Part shown: one piece after another, positions 33,070 through 42,265 of the stretch | Layout of the letters: each line of letters begins with the position of its first letter | How positions within the stretch are numbered: position 1 is the stretch's first letter | From: Oscillospiraceae bacterium | GTDB taxonomy: Bacteria; Bacillota; Clostridia; Oscillospirales; Oscillospiraceae | DNA: 64,000 bases | Direction of reading: 5' to 3' | NCBI GenBank assembly: GCA_017538965.1 | Contig: JAFYHU010000015.1 | Coordinates: 98,491-162,490, forward strand | The notes under the pieces: model-generated | Told to the model about the DNA's origin: nothing | Database searches by the model: none | Seen by the model: only the letters and a program-made list of their open reading frames with translations | Position numbers and translations under genes: made by a program

Positions 33070-33510
33070 TTACTTGATTTCAAGACGGCGCGTGGGAGGA
33101 ACGGTCTCGACCTTCTTGGGCATGGTGAGCTTCAGCATGCCGTCGGTGTACTCGGCCTCGATCGCGTCGACATTGACACCGGAGACATCAAAGCTCCGGC
33201 TGTAGGAGCCGTAGAAACGCTCGCGCTTGATGAAGTTCTTTTTCTTCTCTTCCTCGTCGACCTTGCGCTCGGCAGAGATGGTCAGGCAGTCATTCTCCAC
33301 ATCAATCTTGATGTCCTCTTTCTTGAAACCGGGGAGCTCGGCATCCAGAACGAATGCGTCGCCGGTATCGGTGACATCGGTGCGGAAGGAACCGAGCGTC
33401 GGATGATTGCCGCTGCCGAAGAAGCTGCGCTCCATATCATCGAACATCCGGAAGGGATCGTAGACGGAAACACGGTTGCCTCTGTGATCAAAAGGAATCA
33501 GTTCAAACAT
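33070..33510 (-). CDS. Hsp20/alpha-crystallin family small heat shock protein
   Basis: 146 residues from ATG at 33510 with GGAGG 8-9 bp upstream. N-terminal FDHRGNRVSVYDPFRMFDDM, then the alpha-crystallin domain from about 45: DVTDTGDAFVLDAELPGFKK, DVENDCLTISAERKVDEEE, ERFYGSYSRSFDVSGVNVD and the GMLKLTMPKK end. It binds unfolding proteins without ATP. A CIRCE operator upstream puts it under HrcA. Confidence 0.97.
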   Translation of the reverse strand: MFELIPFDHRGNRVSVYDPFRMFDDMERSFFGSGNHPTLGSFRTDVTDTGDAFVLDAELPGFKKEDIKIDVENDCLTISAERKVDEEEKKKNFIKRERFYGSYSRSFDVSGVNVDAIEAEYTDGMLKLTMPKKVETVPPTRRLEIK

Positions 33511-33643
33511 GATAAAAACCTCCATACAGTTTATTTTACATTTTCGTTTCGATGAAATCTGTATTTCTTTCGTTTCATCGTGTATATAAAATATCATACA
33601 ATTATGAATGATTCCACGATATTATATGAACGAAATATGAATA

Positions 33644-33670
33644 TTAGCACTCTTTCGTAAAGAGTGCTAA
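33644..33670 (-). promoter_or_regulatory. CIRCE operator (HrcA binding site) upstream of hsp20
   Basis: TTAGCACTC, nine bases, GAGTGCTAA: a perfect match to the CIRCE consensus. It lies 134 bp upstream of the hsp20 start and just before an AT-rich promoter stretch (TATAAT-like at about 33620). Its other side is the 3' end of the M20 amidohydrolase gene. Confidence 0.93.
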
Positions 33671-33688
33671 TTCTTCTTTTAATTCTTT

Positions 33689-35128
33689 TTATAGCGCAAT
33701 GGGGATAGCGTCGGGTTCGATCGGGCAGACATAGCCGTCGGCGGAGCGCTCGCGGAATTCCTCGTGCGCTTTCTGCAGAAGCTCCGCATCGCTCAGAAGA
33801 TCGATCGCCGCGCCGGCGATGGCTTTTGCCGCATAGCGCATGCCCCTGTGAGCCAGGCTGCTCTTGCCGCAGGCGACGATCTGCCACGAGTGCCCTGGGA
33901 CGCCGGCCGGCCAGCAGGCAGTCTCGATCTGCGCGGTCGGGGTCAGCCAGCTGACATCGCCGACATCGGTGCTGCCGGGGAAAAAGGCGGTAGACGAGTA
34001 CGCCGGAGCGAGGAAATCGTTGATTGCCCGGGTGCCGTTCGCAGTCCTCTCTCTCAGCTTTCCTGCGATTTCCGTATCTCCGCAGGCAGCGTGGATGGTC
34101 TGCAGGCCGCTTCCGGGATAGGTCTTCTTCAAAGCTTCTGCCAGCTGCCAGTCTTCTTCGGCATAGGCCGGTACGCCGATCTCTTCAAGATTGCGGTACA
34201 GGATCTCTTCCAGGGTAAAGTTCGGAAGAAGCTCTGCCGTGCCGTCGATGAAGGTGCGCGTATAGCCTGTCCCGGTCATCAGCGCAGCACCCTCGGCGAT
34301 CGCGTCGACCCGTTTCTGCAGCGCAACGGAATCCGCCACCCGGTTGGCTCGGACCATATAGAGGACCGCAGCCTTCGCCTGGACGACGTTGGGCGAAATG
34401 CCGCCGGTATCGGTGATCGCGTAGTGGATGCGGCAGTCAGGGGTCATATGCTCACGCAGGAACTGCACGCCGATATTCATCAGTTCGACCGCGTCGAGCG
34501 CACTGCGCCCGTTGTGCGGGTCTCCTGCCGCATGCGCCGCAACACCGCGGAATTCATACAGCACCTGGATGCAGGAGTTGTTGGTGCCTGTCGCGGTCTG
34601 GTTGGCGTCGCCGGGATGCCAGGTAAGCGCTGCGTCCAGCTGCTTCCAGAGTCCCTCGCGCGCCATATAGGCTTTCCCCGCGCCTCCTTCTTCGCCGGGG
34701 CAGCCGTAATAGATAACGGTACCCGGTGATCCGGTGGCTTCCAGCCAGCGCTTCACGGCATAAGCCGCCGCCAGCGAGCCCGCGCCCAGCAGGTTATGAC
34801 CGCAGCCGTGGCCGCTTCCGCCTTCGACGACGGGAGCAGGCACTACAGCGCCGGCCTGCTGGCTCAGGCCCGACAGCGCATCATATTCGCCGAGGATGCC
34901 GATCACGGGTCTGCCGCTGCCGAAGGAGCCGCAGAAAGCGGTCGGGATGCCGCAGAGATTCTCGGTGACGGTAAAGCCCAGTTCCCGGAGCGCATCACAA
35001 TAAATCCCTGTCGCCTCGAACTCTTTCAGCGAGAGTTCGGGATGCTCCCAGATGCGGTCGGCGATCTCTTCGAAGAGAGAAGCCCTCTCATCGATCAGCG
35101 AGAGGGCGGTTTTCTTCTCTGTGTTCAT
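33689..35128 (-). CDS. M20 family amidohydrolase (AbgB-like)
   Basis: 479 residues. The di-metal site is visible as [10 protein letters not shown] near 107-116 and [12 protein letters not shown] near 144, and dimerisation follows in the middle ([20 protein letters not shown]). The long form with [11 protein letters not shown] and the C-terminal [16 protein letters not shown] resembles p-aminobenzoyl-glutamate hydrolase subunit B and indole-3-acetyl-amino acid hydrolase relatives. It probably cleaves an N-acylated or peptide-like amino acid conjugate; substrate unknown. Its start overlaps the 3' end of the amino acid ABC ATPase gene by 4 bp, so uptake and hydrolysis are co-expressed. Confidence 0.88.
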   Translation of the reverse strand: MNTEKKTALSLIDERASLFEEIADRIWEHPELSLKEFEATGIYCDALRELGFTVTENLCGIPTAFCGSFGSGRPVIGILGEYDALSGLSQQAGAVVPAPVVEGGSGHGCGHNLLGAGSLAAAYAVKRWLEATGSPGTVIYYGCPGEEGGAGKAYMAREGLWKQLDAALTWHPGDANQTATGTNNSCIQVLYEFRGVAAHAAGDPHNGRSALDAVELMNIGVQFLREHMTPDCRIHYAITDTGGISPNVVQAKAAVLYMVRANRVADSVALQKRVDAIAEGAALMTGTGYTRTFIDGTAELLPNFTLEEILYRNLEEIGVPAYAEEDWQLAEALKKTYPGSGLQTIHAACGDTEIAGKLRERTANGTRAINDFLAPAYSSTAFFPGSTDVGDVSWLTPTAQIETACWPAGVPGHSWQIVACGKSSLAHRGMRYAAKAIAGAAIDLLSDAELLQKAHEEFRERSADGYVCPIEPDAIPIAL

Positions 35129-35892
35129 ACCAGTACCTTCGAGAGGAAGTCCTGCAGACGTTCGTTCTGCGGGTGATTGAAGACGGAATCGGGCGTTCCC
35201 TCTTCAAGGATCTTCCCGTCATCCATGAAGACCACGCGGTTGCCGACTTCGCGGGCAAAGCCCATCTCGTGCGTGACGACCACCATGGTCATGCCGGACC
35301 GGGCAAGGCCTCTCATGACGTCCAGCACCTCACCGACCATCTCGGGGTCGAGGGCCGAGGTCGGCTCGTCAAAGAGCATGACGTCCGGTTCCATGGCCAG
35401 AGCACGGACAATCGCGACACGCTGCTTCTGACCGCCGGAGAGCTGGATCGGGAAAGCGTCGGCACGGTCGGCAAGGCCGACGCGCGTTAGCAAATCCATC
35501 GCCTTTTTCTCGGCATCGGCAAGCGGCATGCCCTTGACCTTCACGGGGGCAAGGGTCATGTTCTGCAGGATCGTCTTGTGCGGGAAGAGGTTGAAGTGCT
35601 GGAAGACCATGCCCATCTTCTGACGGTGAAGGTCGATGTCCAGTTTCTTGCCGTCGGGACCGCGTTTCTGCGTGATATCGACGCCTTCGAAGATGATGGA
35701 ACCCGAGGTGGGAATCTCCAGCAGGTTCAGCGAGCGAAGGAAGGTGCTCTTGCCGGAGCCCGAGGGACCGATGACGACCATGACATCGCCCTTGTTGATG
35801 TCGATGCTGATGCCGTTGAGAGCCTTGATGTTTTCACCGTTGTAGTATTTCTTCAGGTCACGGACCTGAATCAGCTTATCGGATATCTCCAC
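35125..35892 (-). CDS. Polar amino acid ABC transporter, ATP-binding protein (GlnQ-type)
   Basis: 255 residues. Walker [10 protein letters not shown] near 42-50, the signature LSGGQKQR near 147, Walker [14 protein letters not shown] near 170, and the switch His in VVTHEMGFA. It powers the importer encoded just upstream. It overlaps the permease gene by 17 bp and the M20 hydrolase by 4 bp. Confidence 0.96.
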   Translation of the reverse strand: MEISDKLIQVRDLKKYYNGENIKALNGISIDINKGDVMVVIGPSGSGKSTFLRSLNLLEIPTSGSIIFEGVDITQKRGPDGKKLDIDLHRQKMGMVFQHFNLFPHKTILQNMTLAPVKVKGMPLADAEKKAMDLLTRVGLADRADAFPIQLSGGQKQRVAIVRALAMEPDVMLFDEPTSALDPEMVGEVLDVMRGLARSGMTMVVVTHEMGFAREVGNRVVFMDDGKILEEGTPDSVFNHPQNERLQDFLSKVLV

Positions 35893-36565
35893 GCCGCATC
35901 CTCCTTTCCATGACGCCGACCAGCTTGCTGAGAATAAAGGTCAGAACGAAGTAAATAATACCGACGATGACCAGCGGTTCGATCGTCAGATAGGTGGCCC
36001 CCTTGACAAGCAGACACTGGGTCATCAAGTCGCCAATGAAGAAGGTGGAAGCCAGCGAGGTGTCCTTGATGACCATGATGAACTCATTGGCAAGCGCCGG
36101 CAGGATGTTCTTGATGGCCTGCGGCAGGATGATCTCGGTCATGGTCAGACGCTGCGAAAGCCCCAGACTTCGCGCCGCTTCGGTCTGTCCGATGTCGACC
36201 GCCTGAATGCCGGAACGGATAATCTCGGACACATAGGCCGCGCTGTTGCAGACAAGCGCGATGGCCACGCAGGCATACTGCTGCTTGTTCAGGATCGGGA
36301 TCAGCATGGGCAGCGCAAAATAGAACAGATACAGCTGCAGCAGCATCGGCGTGCCGCGGATGATCTCGGTATAGACGGCTGCAATCCAGCGCAGAGGCGC
36401 CACGCGCGACATGCGCATCAGCGCGATCAGCGCCCCGAAAACGGCGCCGACGCAGACGGTGATTGCCGCCAGGGACAGGGTGTATTCCAGACCCGTAATC
36501 AGGAATTTGTCCCAGTATTTGATGAACAGCTTGATGATATTCTGTCCAATGGTTGCGAAATTCAT
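35876..36565 (-). CDS. Polar amino acid ABC transporter, permease (HisM/GlnP family)
   Basis: 229 residues with about five membrane segments and the family block [19 protein letters not shown], then [14 protein letters not shown], followed by the EAA loop [20 protein letters not shown]. It forms the membrane channel for the importer, probably as a homodimer because only one permease gene is present. Confidence 0.95.
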   Translation of the reverse strand: MNFATIGQNIIKLFIKYWDKFLITGLEYTLSLAAITVCVGAVFGALIALMRMSRVAPLRWIAAVYTEIIRGTPMLLQLYLFYFALPMLIPILNKQQYACVAIALVCNSAAYVSEIIRSGIQAVDIGQTEAARSLGLSQRLTMTEIILPQAIKNILPALANEFIMVIKDTSLASTFFIGDLMTQCLLVKGATYLTIEPLVIVGIIYFVLTFILSKLVGVMERRMRRGDIR

Positions 36566-36652
36566 CGATTTCCTCCCCGGTCAAAACTTGGGGGCGCTCC
36601 ATGCGGGGCGCCCCGTGATCGTTATGAACCTTCGATACAGTCAGACGGAGTC

Positions 36653-37507
36653 TCAGTCTTCCACAGAGACTTCGATGGCGCTGGCACTGGCCGCCAGTTC
36701 CAGAGCATCGGCGTACCATTCGCCGTAGAAGCCGCTGTCATAGGCCTTCGCCAGAGCCGCGTTCACGGCGGCGAGCAGTTCGGGCTCATCCTTGTGCATC
36801 ATGACGACGTTGGCCTCATACTCGGCCTTGACGTCAAACTTCCAGCTGCACTTGATGAGGTCGGGGTTGTTGGCAATGATCTGGGTACCGTTGCCGTCGG
36901 CAACCGCCAGGCCTTCGATGTTGCCGCTCTGGAGCTCCAGAACACCGACGCCGATCTCACCGATGGTAACCATGTTGGCATTCGGAAGCTGCTCCGAGAC
37001 GAGCTGCATCTGCAGGGAGGCATTCTGGGCACCGACATCCTTGCCGTCAAAGTCTTCCGCCTTGGTGTACTTGTCGGCATCCGCGGCACGGATCAGGATG
37101 ACCTGCTCGGTCTCGTTCTCACCGGCATAGTAGTAGTCGGAAAGGTCGAAGTTCTCGGCACGGGTCTCGGTCCAGGAATAGCCGGAGATGGACATCGGCA
37201 CGGCACCCGTCGAGACGGCGGTCTGGCAGGCATCAAAGCTCATGGCCTGGATTTCCAGCTTGACGCCGAGCTCTTCGGCCAGATACTTGGCAAGTGTCAC
37301 GTCAAAGCCGACATACTGATCCTGACCGGACTTGGACGAATCCACAAACTCCATGGGGCTGAAGTCGGGCGACAGGGCAACGGTCAGAACGCCGTCGGCC
37401 TTGATCTTCTCCAGCGCATTCTTCGGCTCGGATTTGCCGCAGGCGGCAAGACCGAGAGCGAGAGCGAGGACCAGAACGGCGCAGATCAGTTTTGCATATT
37501 TTTTCAT
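36653..37507 (-). CDS. Polar amino acid ABC transporter, substrate-binding lipoprotein
   Basis: 284 residues from ATG at 37507. The signal peptide ends in the lipobox LGLAACGK, so the mature protein is a lipid-anchored binding protein. The SBP_bac_3 fold shows in GVLTVALSPDFSPMEF, QYVGFDVTLAKYLAEELGVK and SFDACQTAVSTGAVPMSISG. Ligand not assignable from sequence. A frame continues 5 codons upstream to 37522; the inner ATG fits GAGGAAG better. Confidence 0.94.
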   Translation of the reverse strand: MKKYAKLICAVLVLALALGLAACGKSEPKNALEKIKADGVLTVALSPDFSPMEFVDSSKSGQDQYVGFDVTLAKYLAEELGVKLEIQAMSFDACQTAVSTGAVPMSISGYSWTETRAENFDLSDYYYAGENETEQVILIRAADADKYTKAEDFDGKDVGAQNASLQMQLVSEQLPNANMVTIGEIGVGVLELQSGNIEGLAVADGNGTQIIANNPDLIKCSWKFDVKAEYEANVVMMHKDEPELLAAVNAALAKAYDSGFYGEWYADALELAASASAIEVSVED

Positions 37508-37568
37508 TGGTTTCTTCCTCATCTTTCCTTCATTTTGTCATTCTCGGTCCCGTTTCGGGACATTGCGC

Positions 37569-37598
37569 ATGATAGCACGCCCTATACCCGAATGTCAA
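37569..37598 (-). promoter_or_regulatory. Promoter of the amino acid ABC transporter/M20 operon
   Basis: A perfect TTGACA (37598-37593), 18 bp spacer, TATCAT (37574-37569) on the minus strand, about 60 bp before the binding-protein start. An AT-rich GAATATTC repeat lies further upstream (about 37645-37670). Confidence 0.7.
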
Positions 37599-37751
37599 GC
37601 GCTTTTGCAACAATATTCGTGAAAATTTTGCGGTTTGAACGGAATATTCATTTCTTTTTGAATATTTTCGGTTTTATACAGCAATTGCCGCTTGTCGGGC
37701 AGGCAGGGACCGTGGTATACTGCCCTTATCCGAATGCAGGAGGACGACAAT

Positions 37752-38324
37752 ATGAACATCTGTATCTACGGAGCCTCGTCAAATCAGCCCGATTCCGTCT
37801 ATTTTCGTGAATCGGAAACAGTCGGCAGGCTGATCGCCGAAGCGGGGCATACGCTGGTCTTCGGCGGCGGCAGGGACGGCCTCATGGCTGCGTGCGCCCG
37901 CGCGGCGCTTTCCGCCGGCGGCAGGGTGATCGGGATCGCGCCCGAGATGTTTCTCGATCCGGGATTTCTGCTGGAGGAATGCAGCGAGATGATTTTAACC
38001 GAGAGCATGAGCGTCCGCAAGGAAAAGATGCTCGCCATGAGCGATGCCTTTATCGCCCTGCCGGGCGGCATCGGGACCATGGACGAGTTTTTCGAAACCG
38101 TCACGCTCAAGCAGCTGGGTCTCGTCAGCGGGCCGCTCGTCCTGCTGAACACGGAGGATTTTTACGCGCCGCTTGTCGAGTTGCTGCGCCGGATGGCGGA
38201 GGGCCGCTTCATGAGCGAAAACTGCCTCGGTCTGGTGCGCGTCTGCAGCACGCCGGAGGAAGCCCTCGCAGCCGCCCTCCGACCGGAAACTCTCCAGGGC
38301 AGTCTGGAAAGACTGGAGAAATAA
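37752..38324 (+). CDS. LOG-family protein (TIGR00730, cytokinin riboside 5'-monophosphate phosphoribohydrolase-like)
   Basis: 190 residues from ATG at 37752 with AGGAGG upstream. It has a Rossmann-like core with LVFGGGRDGLMAACARAAL, the SMSVRKEKML block and the catalytic PGGIGTMDEFFE. The family, once called lysine decarboxylase-like, removes ribose phosphate from nucleotide analogues; the bacterial substrate is unsettled. It is alone, divergent from the transporter operon and convergent with the GH3 gene. Confidence 0.92.
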   Translation: MNICIYGASSNQPDSVYFRESETVGRLIAEAGHTLVFGGGRDGLMAACARAALSAGGRVIGIAPEMFLDPGFLLEECSEMILTESMSVRKEKMLAMSDAFIALPGGIGTMDEFFETVTLKQLGLVSGPLVLLNTEDFYAPLVELLRRMAEGRFMSENCLGLVRVCSTPEEALAAALRPETLQGSLERLEK

Positions 38325-38348
38325 AAAACCGCCGACGGCGGTTTTTTT
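38323..38348. terminator. Bidirectional intrinsic terminator between the LOG and GH3 genes
   Basis: CCGCC-GAC-GGCGG flanked by A6 on the left and T7 on the right, so it serves both convergent genes. Confidence 0.9.
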
Positions 38349-38352
38349 ATTT

Positions 38353-40779
38353 CTATTGTTTCAGGCTGCGGATGGCGCGGAGGACGCGGGAGACGTTTCT
38401 GCGCAGGCGGTCTTCGGTGAGCACGCCGCGCTTCAGGGCATTGCGGATGCTCTCGGCGTCTGACGGGGAGCCCGGCATAAAGAGCTCTCCTCCGGCGACC
38501 GCCACGCGTCCGGCATCGGCATCGGGATACCGGTTCTTTCCGCCAGAGAGCTCGGCAACGACCCAGTCGGTCATCACGAGGCCCTGATAGCCGAATTCTC
38601 CGCGGAGAATGTCATTCAGAATTCCTTTGTGTTCGGAAGTATGCGTGCCGTTCAGGAGATTATAGGAAGTCATCAGCGCCGCGGGCTTCGCGAGATGGAT
38701 GCAGATGCCGAAGGCGCGGAGATACACCTCGCGCATGGCGCGCTCGCTGACCACGGAGTTCGAGTTGTAGCGGTTATATTCCTGATTGTTGGCGGCATAG
38801 TGCTTGATCGTCACTCCCCTGCCGGGATGCGCCTGTACGCCCTGCGTGACGGCAGCCGCCATAAGGCCGCTCACGAGCGGGTCTTCGGAATAGTATTCAA
38901 AATTGCGGCCGCAGCGGACGTCGCGGTGGATATTCATGGCGGGCGCCAGCCAAAGGTCGATGCCGAAGCGCTCCATCTCATCGCCGATGATGTCGCCGCA
39001 GCAGCGGGCAAAATCGAGATCCCAGCTCTGGGCCAGCGCGGTTCCGATGGGAATGGCCGTGCAGTACTGGTGCATGACCTCTGCGCATTTCGGCGCTTTG
39101 GGGCGAATCAGGCTCAGCACCCAGGCGGCCGGCTTCGGCAGCATTTCCGACATTCCCCCGGGCAGTCTCTTCTCGAGCCCGACGGGATGTCCGTCCCGGA
39201 TGACATAGTCCCTGCTGATACGCAGGCCGGCCGGGCCGTCGGCCATGACGATGGTCGGCACGCCGAATGCCTCCGAGACCTTCGAGGTCTCGCCTGCCGC
39301 TCCGGCCACCGAGATGCCGGCATCGCCGACGACGGCGGCAAGCCCGCCCTTCGGATCATAGGCGCCGAGGCTCATGTCGATCAGTTCATCGATGCTCATC
39401 CTTCTGGTCAGCGGATCAACGGTTTCTTCCGCCGGCTCCGCCGGTTCAAAGCGCGGGATGGCTGCCGGGTCTGCCGTCAGAATCGGCACGTCGGGCGGAA
39501 ACATGTCAATCGTCTCGAGCTTGGGCTTCCAGTCGCCGAAGTCAGGCACGCCGCAGACGTTTTTCGCCCGGCGCGTGACGACCTCTTCTTCCAGACGAAT
39601 TCTGGCCGCGATGGTCGGATCATCGACGCCGTTTCCGAGGCGCAGGAAGTAGTCCCCCTTCTCCAGAACCCAGCACTCGCGCTGGCTGTCGTAAGAAGCG
39701 AGATCAGACAGCCGGAAGCACAGGGTCAGCGTCTCTTCCCCGCCGGGGGCAAGCTCCTTCGTCTTGGCAAAGGCGACCAGGTCCCGGAAGGCCTGATCCA
39801 GCCTGTCCTCGGGCTTGGATACATACAGCTGCAGGATTTCCCTGCCCGGAACGGCACCGGTGTTCCTGACAGCCGCGCTGAGCGTCACCGTCTCCCCTTC
39901 CAGCGCGGTCTTCGTCTCGCCGCGTTCGAAGCTTGTAAAGGAAAGTCCCCAGCCGAAGGGAAACAGCGGCTGCACCCCGGCGGAATCAAAATAGCGATAG
40001 CCGACATAGATGCCCTCGCGATAGCGGGTGTCGTCCTTCCCGCCGAAGTCGCCGATGGTCGGATAATCCGAGGCCGCGGCCCAGGTCGTCGCGAGCTTGC
40101 CCGAGGGATTCGCCTTTCCCAGAAGGATGTCGGCCAGCACCGCGCCGGTCTCGACACCGAGCTGCGAGAGCAGCAGAATATTGCCGACCTCATTCACCAC
40201 GGGCGAAAGGTCAACCGGACCGCCGACATTCAGCACCAGCAGGAAACGTTTCGCCTGGTGCTGCAGGGCGAGAATATCGCGGACTTCACTCCCGGTCAGC
40301 AGGATGTCGCCCGGGACATGGGAACGGTCGCTTCCCTCGCCCGAGTTGCGGGCCAGGACATAGACAGCCGTCTCGTTTTCCGGGTTCAGCGGGAGACCCA
40401 CTTCCGGTTCGGGCATGACTTTCCCCATGTTTTCCGCCACATTGCTGCCGAAATGCCGGGTAATGTCTGTCCGAATCTGCCGGAGAAAGGCTTTCCTCGC
40501 CTGTTCGCGGATTTTGTCATAGCCATCGAGCCAGTCTTTTGTCGTGAGCGTGAAGCCGGCCGCCTCCAGGCCGTCCTCCGCCGTCACAAAGAAGCGCGAA
40601 TTCACCTCGCCCGAGCCGGTTCCACCCTTGACGGTATGGCGCGCGCCGCTGCCGTAGAGAGCAAGGGGGCAGGGCCCGTCCAGGGGGAAAGCACCGTCTG
40701 TCTTCAGAAGCACCGTACAGCCGGCAAGGTCTTTTCTGAGCATCTCCAGATGCGCTCTTTCATAATCCAGAAGTTCCAT
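38353..40779 (-). CDS. Glycoside hydrolase family 3 enzyme with permuted domain order
   Basis: 808 residues from ATG at 40779 with GGAGAGG upstream; the 20-codon extension to 40839 overlaps promoter sequence. The domains are in reversed order: the GH3 C domain comes first (LALYGSGARHTVKGGTGSGE near 40, ILLTGSEVRDI and PSGKLATTWA near 245), then a fibronectin III-like domain near 310-400 (VRNTGAVPGREILQLYVSKP), then the GH3 N domain (MADGPAGLRISRDY near 525, NIHRDVRCGRNFEYYSEDP near 625, KHYAANNQE and the nucleophile Asp in MTDW near 755). No signal peptide, so it likely acts on imported oligosaccharides in the cytoplasm. Beta-glucosidase activity is the best guess. Confidence 0.9.
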   Translation of the reverse strand: MELLDYERAHLEMLRKDLAGCTVLLKTDGAFPLDGPCPLALYGSGARHTVKGGTGSGEVNSRFFVTAEDGLEAAGFTLTTKDWLDGYDKIREQARKAFLRQIRTDITRHFGSNVAENMGKVMPEPEVGLPLNPENETAVYVLARNSGEGSDRSHVPGDILLTGSEVRDILALQHQAKRFLLVLNVGGPVDLSPVVNEVGNILLLSQLGVETGAVLADILLGKANPSGKLATTWAAASDYPTIGDFGGKDDTRYREGIYVGYRYFDSAGVQPLFPFGWGLSFTSFERGETKTALEGETVTLSAAVRNTGAVPGREILQLYVSKPEDRLDQAFRDLVAFAKTKELAPGGEETLTLCFRLSDLASYDSQRECWVLEKGDYFLRLGNGVDDPTIAARIRLEEEVVTRRAKNVCGVPDFGDWKPKLETIDMFPPDVPILTADPAAIPRFEPAEPAEETVDPLTRRMSIDELIDMSLGAYDPKGGLAAVVGDAGISVAGAAGETSKVSEAFGVPTIVMADGPAGLRISRDYVIRDGHPVGLEKRLPGGMSEMLPKPAAWVLSLIRPKAPKCAEVMHQYCTAIPIGTALAQSWDLDFARCCGDIIGDEMERFGIDLWLAPAMNIHRDVRCGRNFEYYSEDPLVSGLMAAAVTQGVQAHPGRGVTIKHYAANNQEYNRYNSNSVVSERAMREVYLRAFGICIHLAKPAALMTSYNLLNGTHTSEHKGILNDILRGEFGYQGLVMTDWVVAELSGGKNRYPDADAGRVAVAGGELFMPGSPSDAESIRNALKRGVLTEDRLRRNVSRVLRAIRSLKQ

Positions 40780-40916
40780 GTTTGCGCCGTCCTCTCCTTT
40801 GATGGCACCATTATACGCGATGAACGGAAACAAGTCCATCTGTTTTTTGATTTCTTCTTGCCATTTTCTGCCTCGAAAGCTATAATCCTGTCGTTAGGAA
40901 AGACGAGGACAGGATC

Positions 40917-42227
40917 ATGAAGGAAATCTTGAATCTGCTGCGTTCCCAAGCATCCCGCACACTGCTCTATACCAAAGCGCTCGGAAAATGGGCTCTGGTC
41001 TCAGGCATTGCGGGAATTTTATGCGGGCTGCTCGGCTCGGCTTTTCATCTCGGTGTCGACTGGGCGAACGAGCTGCGGCTCGCGAACCCATGGCTCATAT
41101 GGCTGCTGCCTGTCGCCGGACTTGCCATCACGGGGATTTATGCTTTTTTCTCGGTGGAAGGGCAGAGCACCAACAGCATCATCAGCGAGGTGCAGTCCGG
41201 GAAAGGCCTGAAGCTGACCCTGATTCCCTCGATTTTTCTGTCAACCCTGCTGACGCACCTGGTCGGCGGTTCGGCCGGGCGCGAAGGCGCCGCGCTGCAG
41301 ATGGGCGGCACCATCGGTTTTGAAGTCGGCAAGCTTCTGCATCTGGACGACCGGGATCTGCGCACGGCTACGCTGGCCGGTATGGCCGCCTTCTTCTCGG
41401 CGCTGTTCGGGGCACCGCTCGCGGCGACGATCTTTGCCATGGCCGTCATCAGCGTTGGCCTTATCTATCACTCGGCTCTGATTCCCTGTCTGCTTGCGTC
41501 CCTGACGGCCTACGGCGTCTCCTCTCTTTTTCATATTATCCCGATGCACTTTTCGGTCGCTGTACCGAATGTGAGTCTCGGCATGCTGCTGCGCGTTGCG
41601 GTTCTGGGCGCACTCTGCGGCTTTGTCGCGCTGCTGTTCTGTGACACCCTGCACCTGTTTGAGCGGAAGATGGAGAGAGCTTTTTCCAACCCCTATGTGC
41701 GGGCCGCCGTCGGAGGGACGGGGCTGCTTGTTCTCTCGCTGCTGTTTCCGAGCGGAGACTATAACGGGGCGGGCGGAGCCGTCATCGTCCGCGCCATCGA
41801 AGAAGGGCAGGCTCAGCCTTTCGCCTTTCTGCTCAAGATTCTGTTCACCTCGCTGACGCTTTCCGCCGGTTTCAAAGGCGGCGAGGTAATCCCCTGCTTT
41901 TTCATCGGGGCCTGCTTCGGCTGCACGATGGGGCCGCTTCTGGGCATTCCGGCAGGCTTTGCGGCCGCCGTCGGGCTGATCAGCGTGTTCTGCGGCGCGG
42001 TCAACTGTCCGATTGCGTCGACTTTCCTGGCGGTCGAGCTTTTCGGCTCCCCGGGTCTGCTGTATTATGCGCTGGCCTGTGCGCTGAGCTTTGTGCTCTC
42101 GGGCTACACGGGTCTGTATTCCAGCCAGCGCATCCTGTATGACAAGCTGAAGGCGCAGTACATCGACGTACACGCCAACGCCCACCACGAAGGCGAGCTC
42201 ACGCCGATGGAAGAAAAATACCACTGA
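40917..42227 (+). CDS. CLC-family anion channel/transporter, CLC-F-like (possible fluoride/proton antiporter)
   Basis: 436 residues with about ten membrane segments. The anion-site motif GGSAGREGAALQMGG near 117-131 has the gating Glu. The later motif GFKGGEVIPCFFIGACFG near 320 resembles the GGEV(T)P motif of the fluoride-exporting CLC-F branch rather than the GxFxP of classical CLC proteins; this assignment is from memory of the family. No fluoride riboswitch is visible upstream. Divergent from the GH3 gene. Confidence 0.85.
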   Translation: MKEILNLLRSQASRTLLYTKALGKWALVSGIAGILCGLLGSAFHLGVDWANELRLANPWLIWLLPVAGLAITGIYAFFSVEGQSTNSIISEVQSGKGLKLTLIPSIFLSTLLTHLVGGSAGREGAALQMGGTIGFEVGKLLHLDDRDLRTATLAGMAAFFSALFGAPLAATIFAMAVISVGLIYHSALIPCLLASLTAYGVSSLFHIIPMHFSVAVPNVSLGMLLRVAVLGALCGFVALLFCDTLHLFERKMERAFSNPYVRAAVGGTGLLVLSLLFPSGDYNGAGGAVIVRAIEEGQAQPFAFLLKILFTSLTLSAGFKGGEVIPCFFIGACFGCTMGPLLGIPAGFAAAVGLISVFCGAVNCPIASTFLAVELFGSPGLLYYALACALSFVLSGYTGLYSSQRILYDKLKAQYIDVHANAHHEGELTPMEEKYH

Positions 42228-42237
42228 AAAAAATGTT

Positions 42238-42261
42238 CACCCCCGCCTTCCGGCGGGGGTG
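42238..42261. terminator. Intrinsic terminator between clc and tcdA
   Basis: CACCCCCGCC-TTCC-GGCGGGGGTG, a 10 bp stem. On the minus strand it is followed by AACATTTTTTT, so it mainly ends the gltX-tcdA operon; the plus-strand tail is weaker. Confidence 0.85.
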
Positions 42262-42265
42262 ATGC

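Noticed and set aside
40780-40916. Fluoride riboswitch before the CLC gene
   Set aside because: No GGNGATGG...CGCC pattern or pseudoknot is seen.
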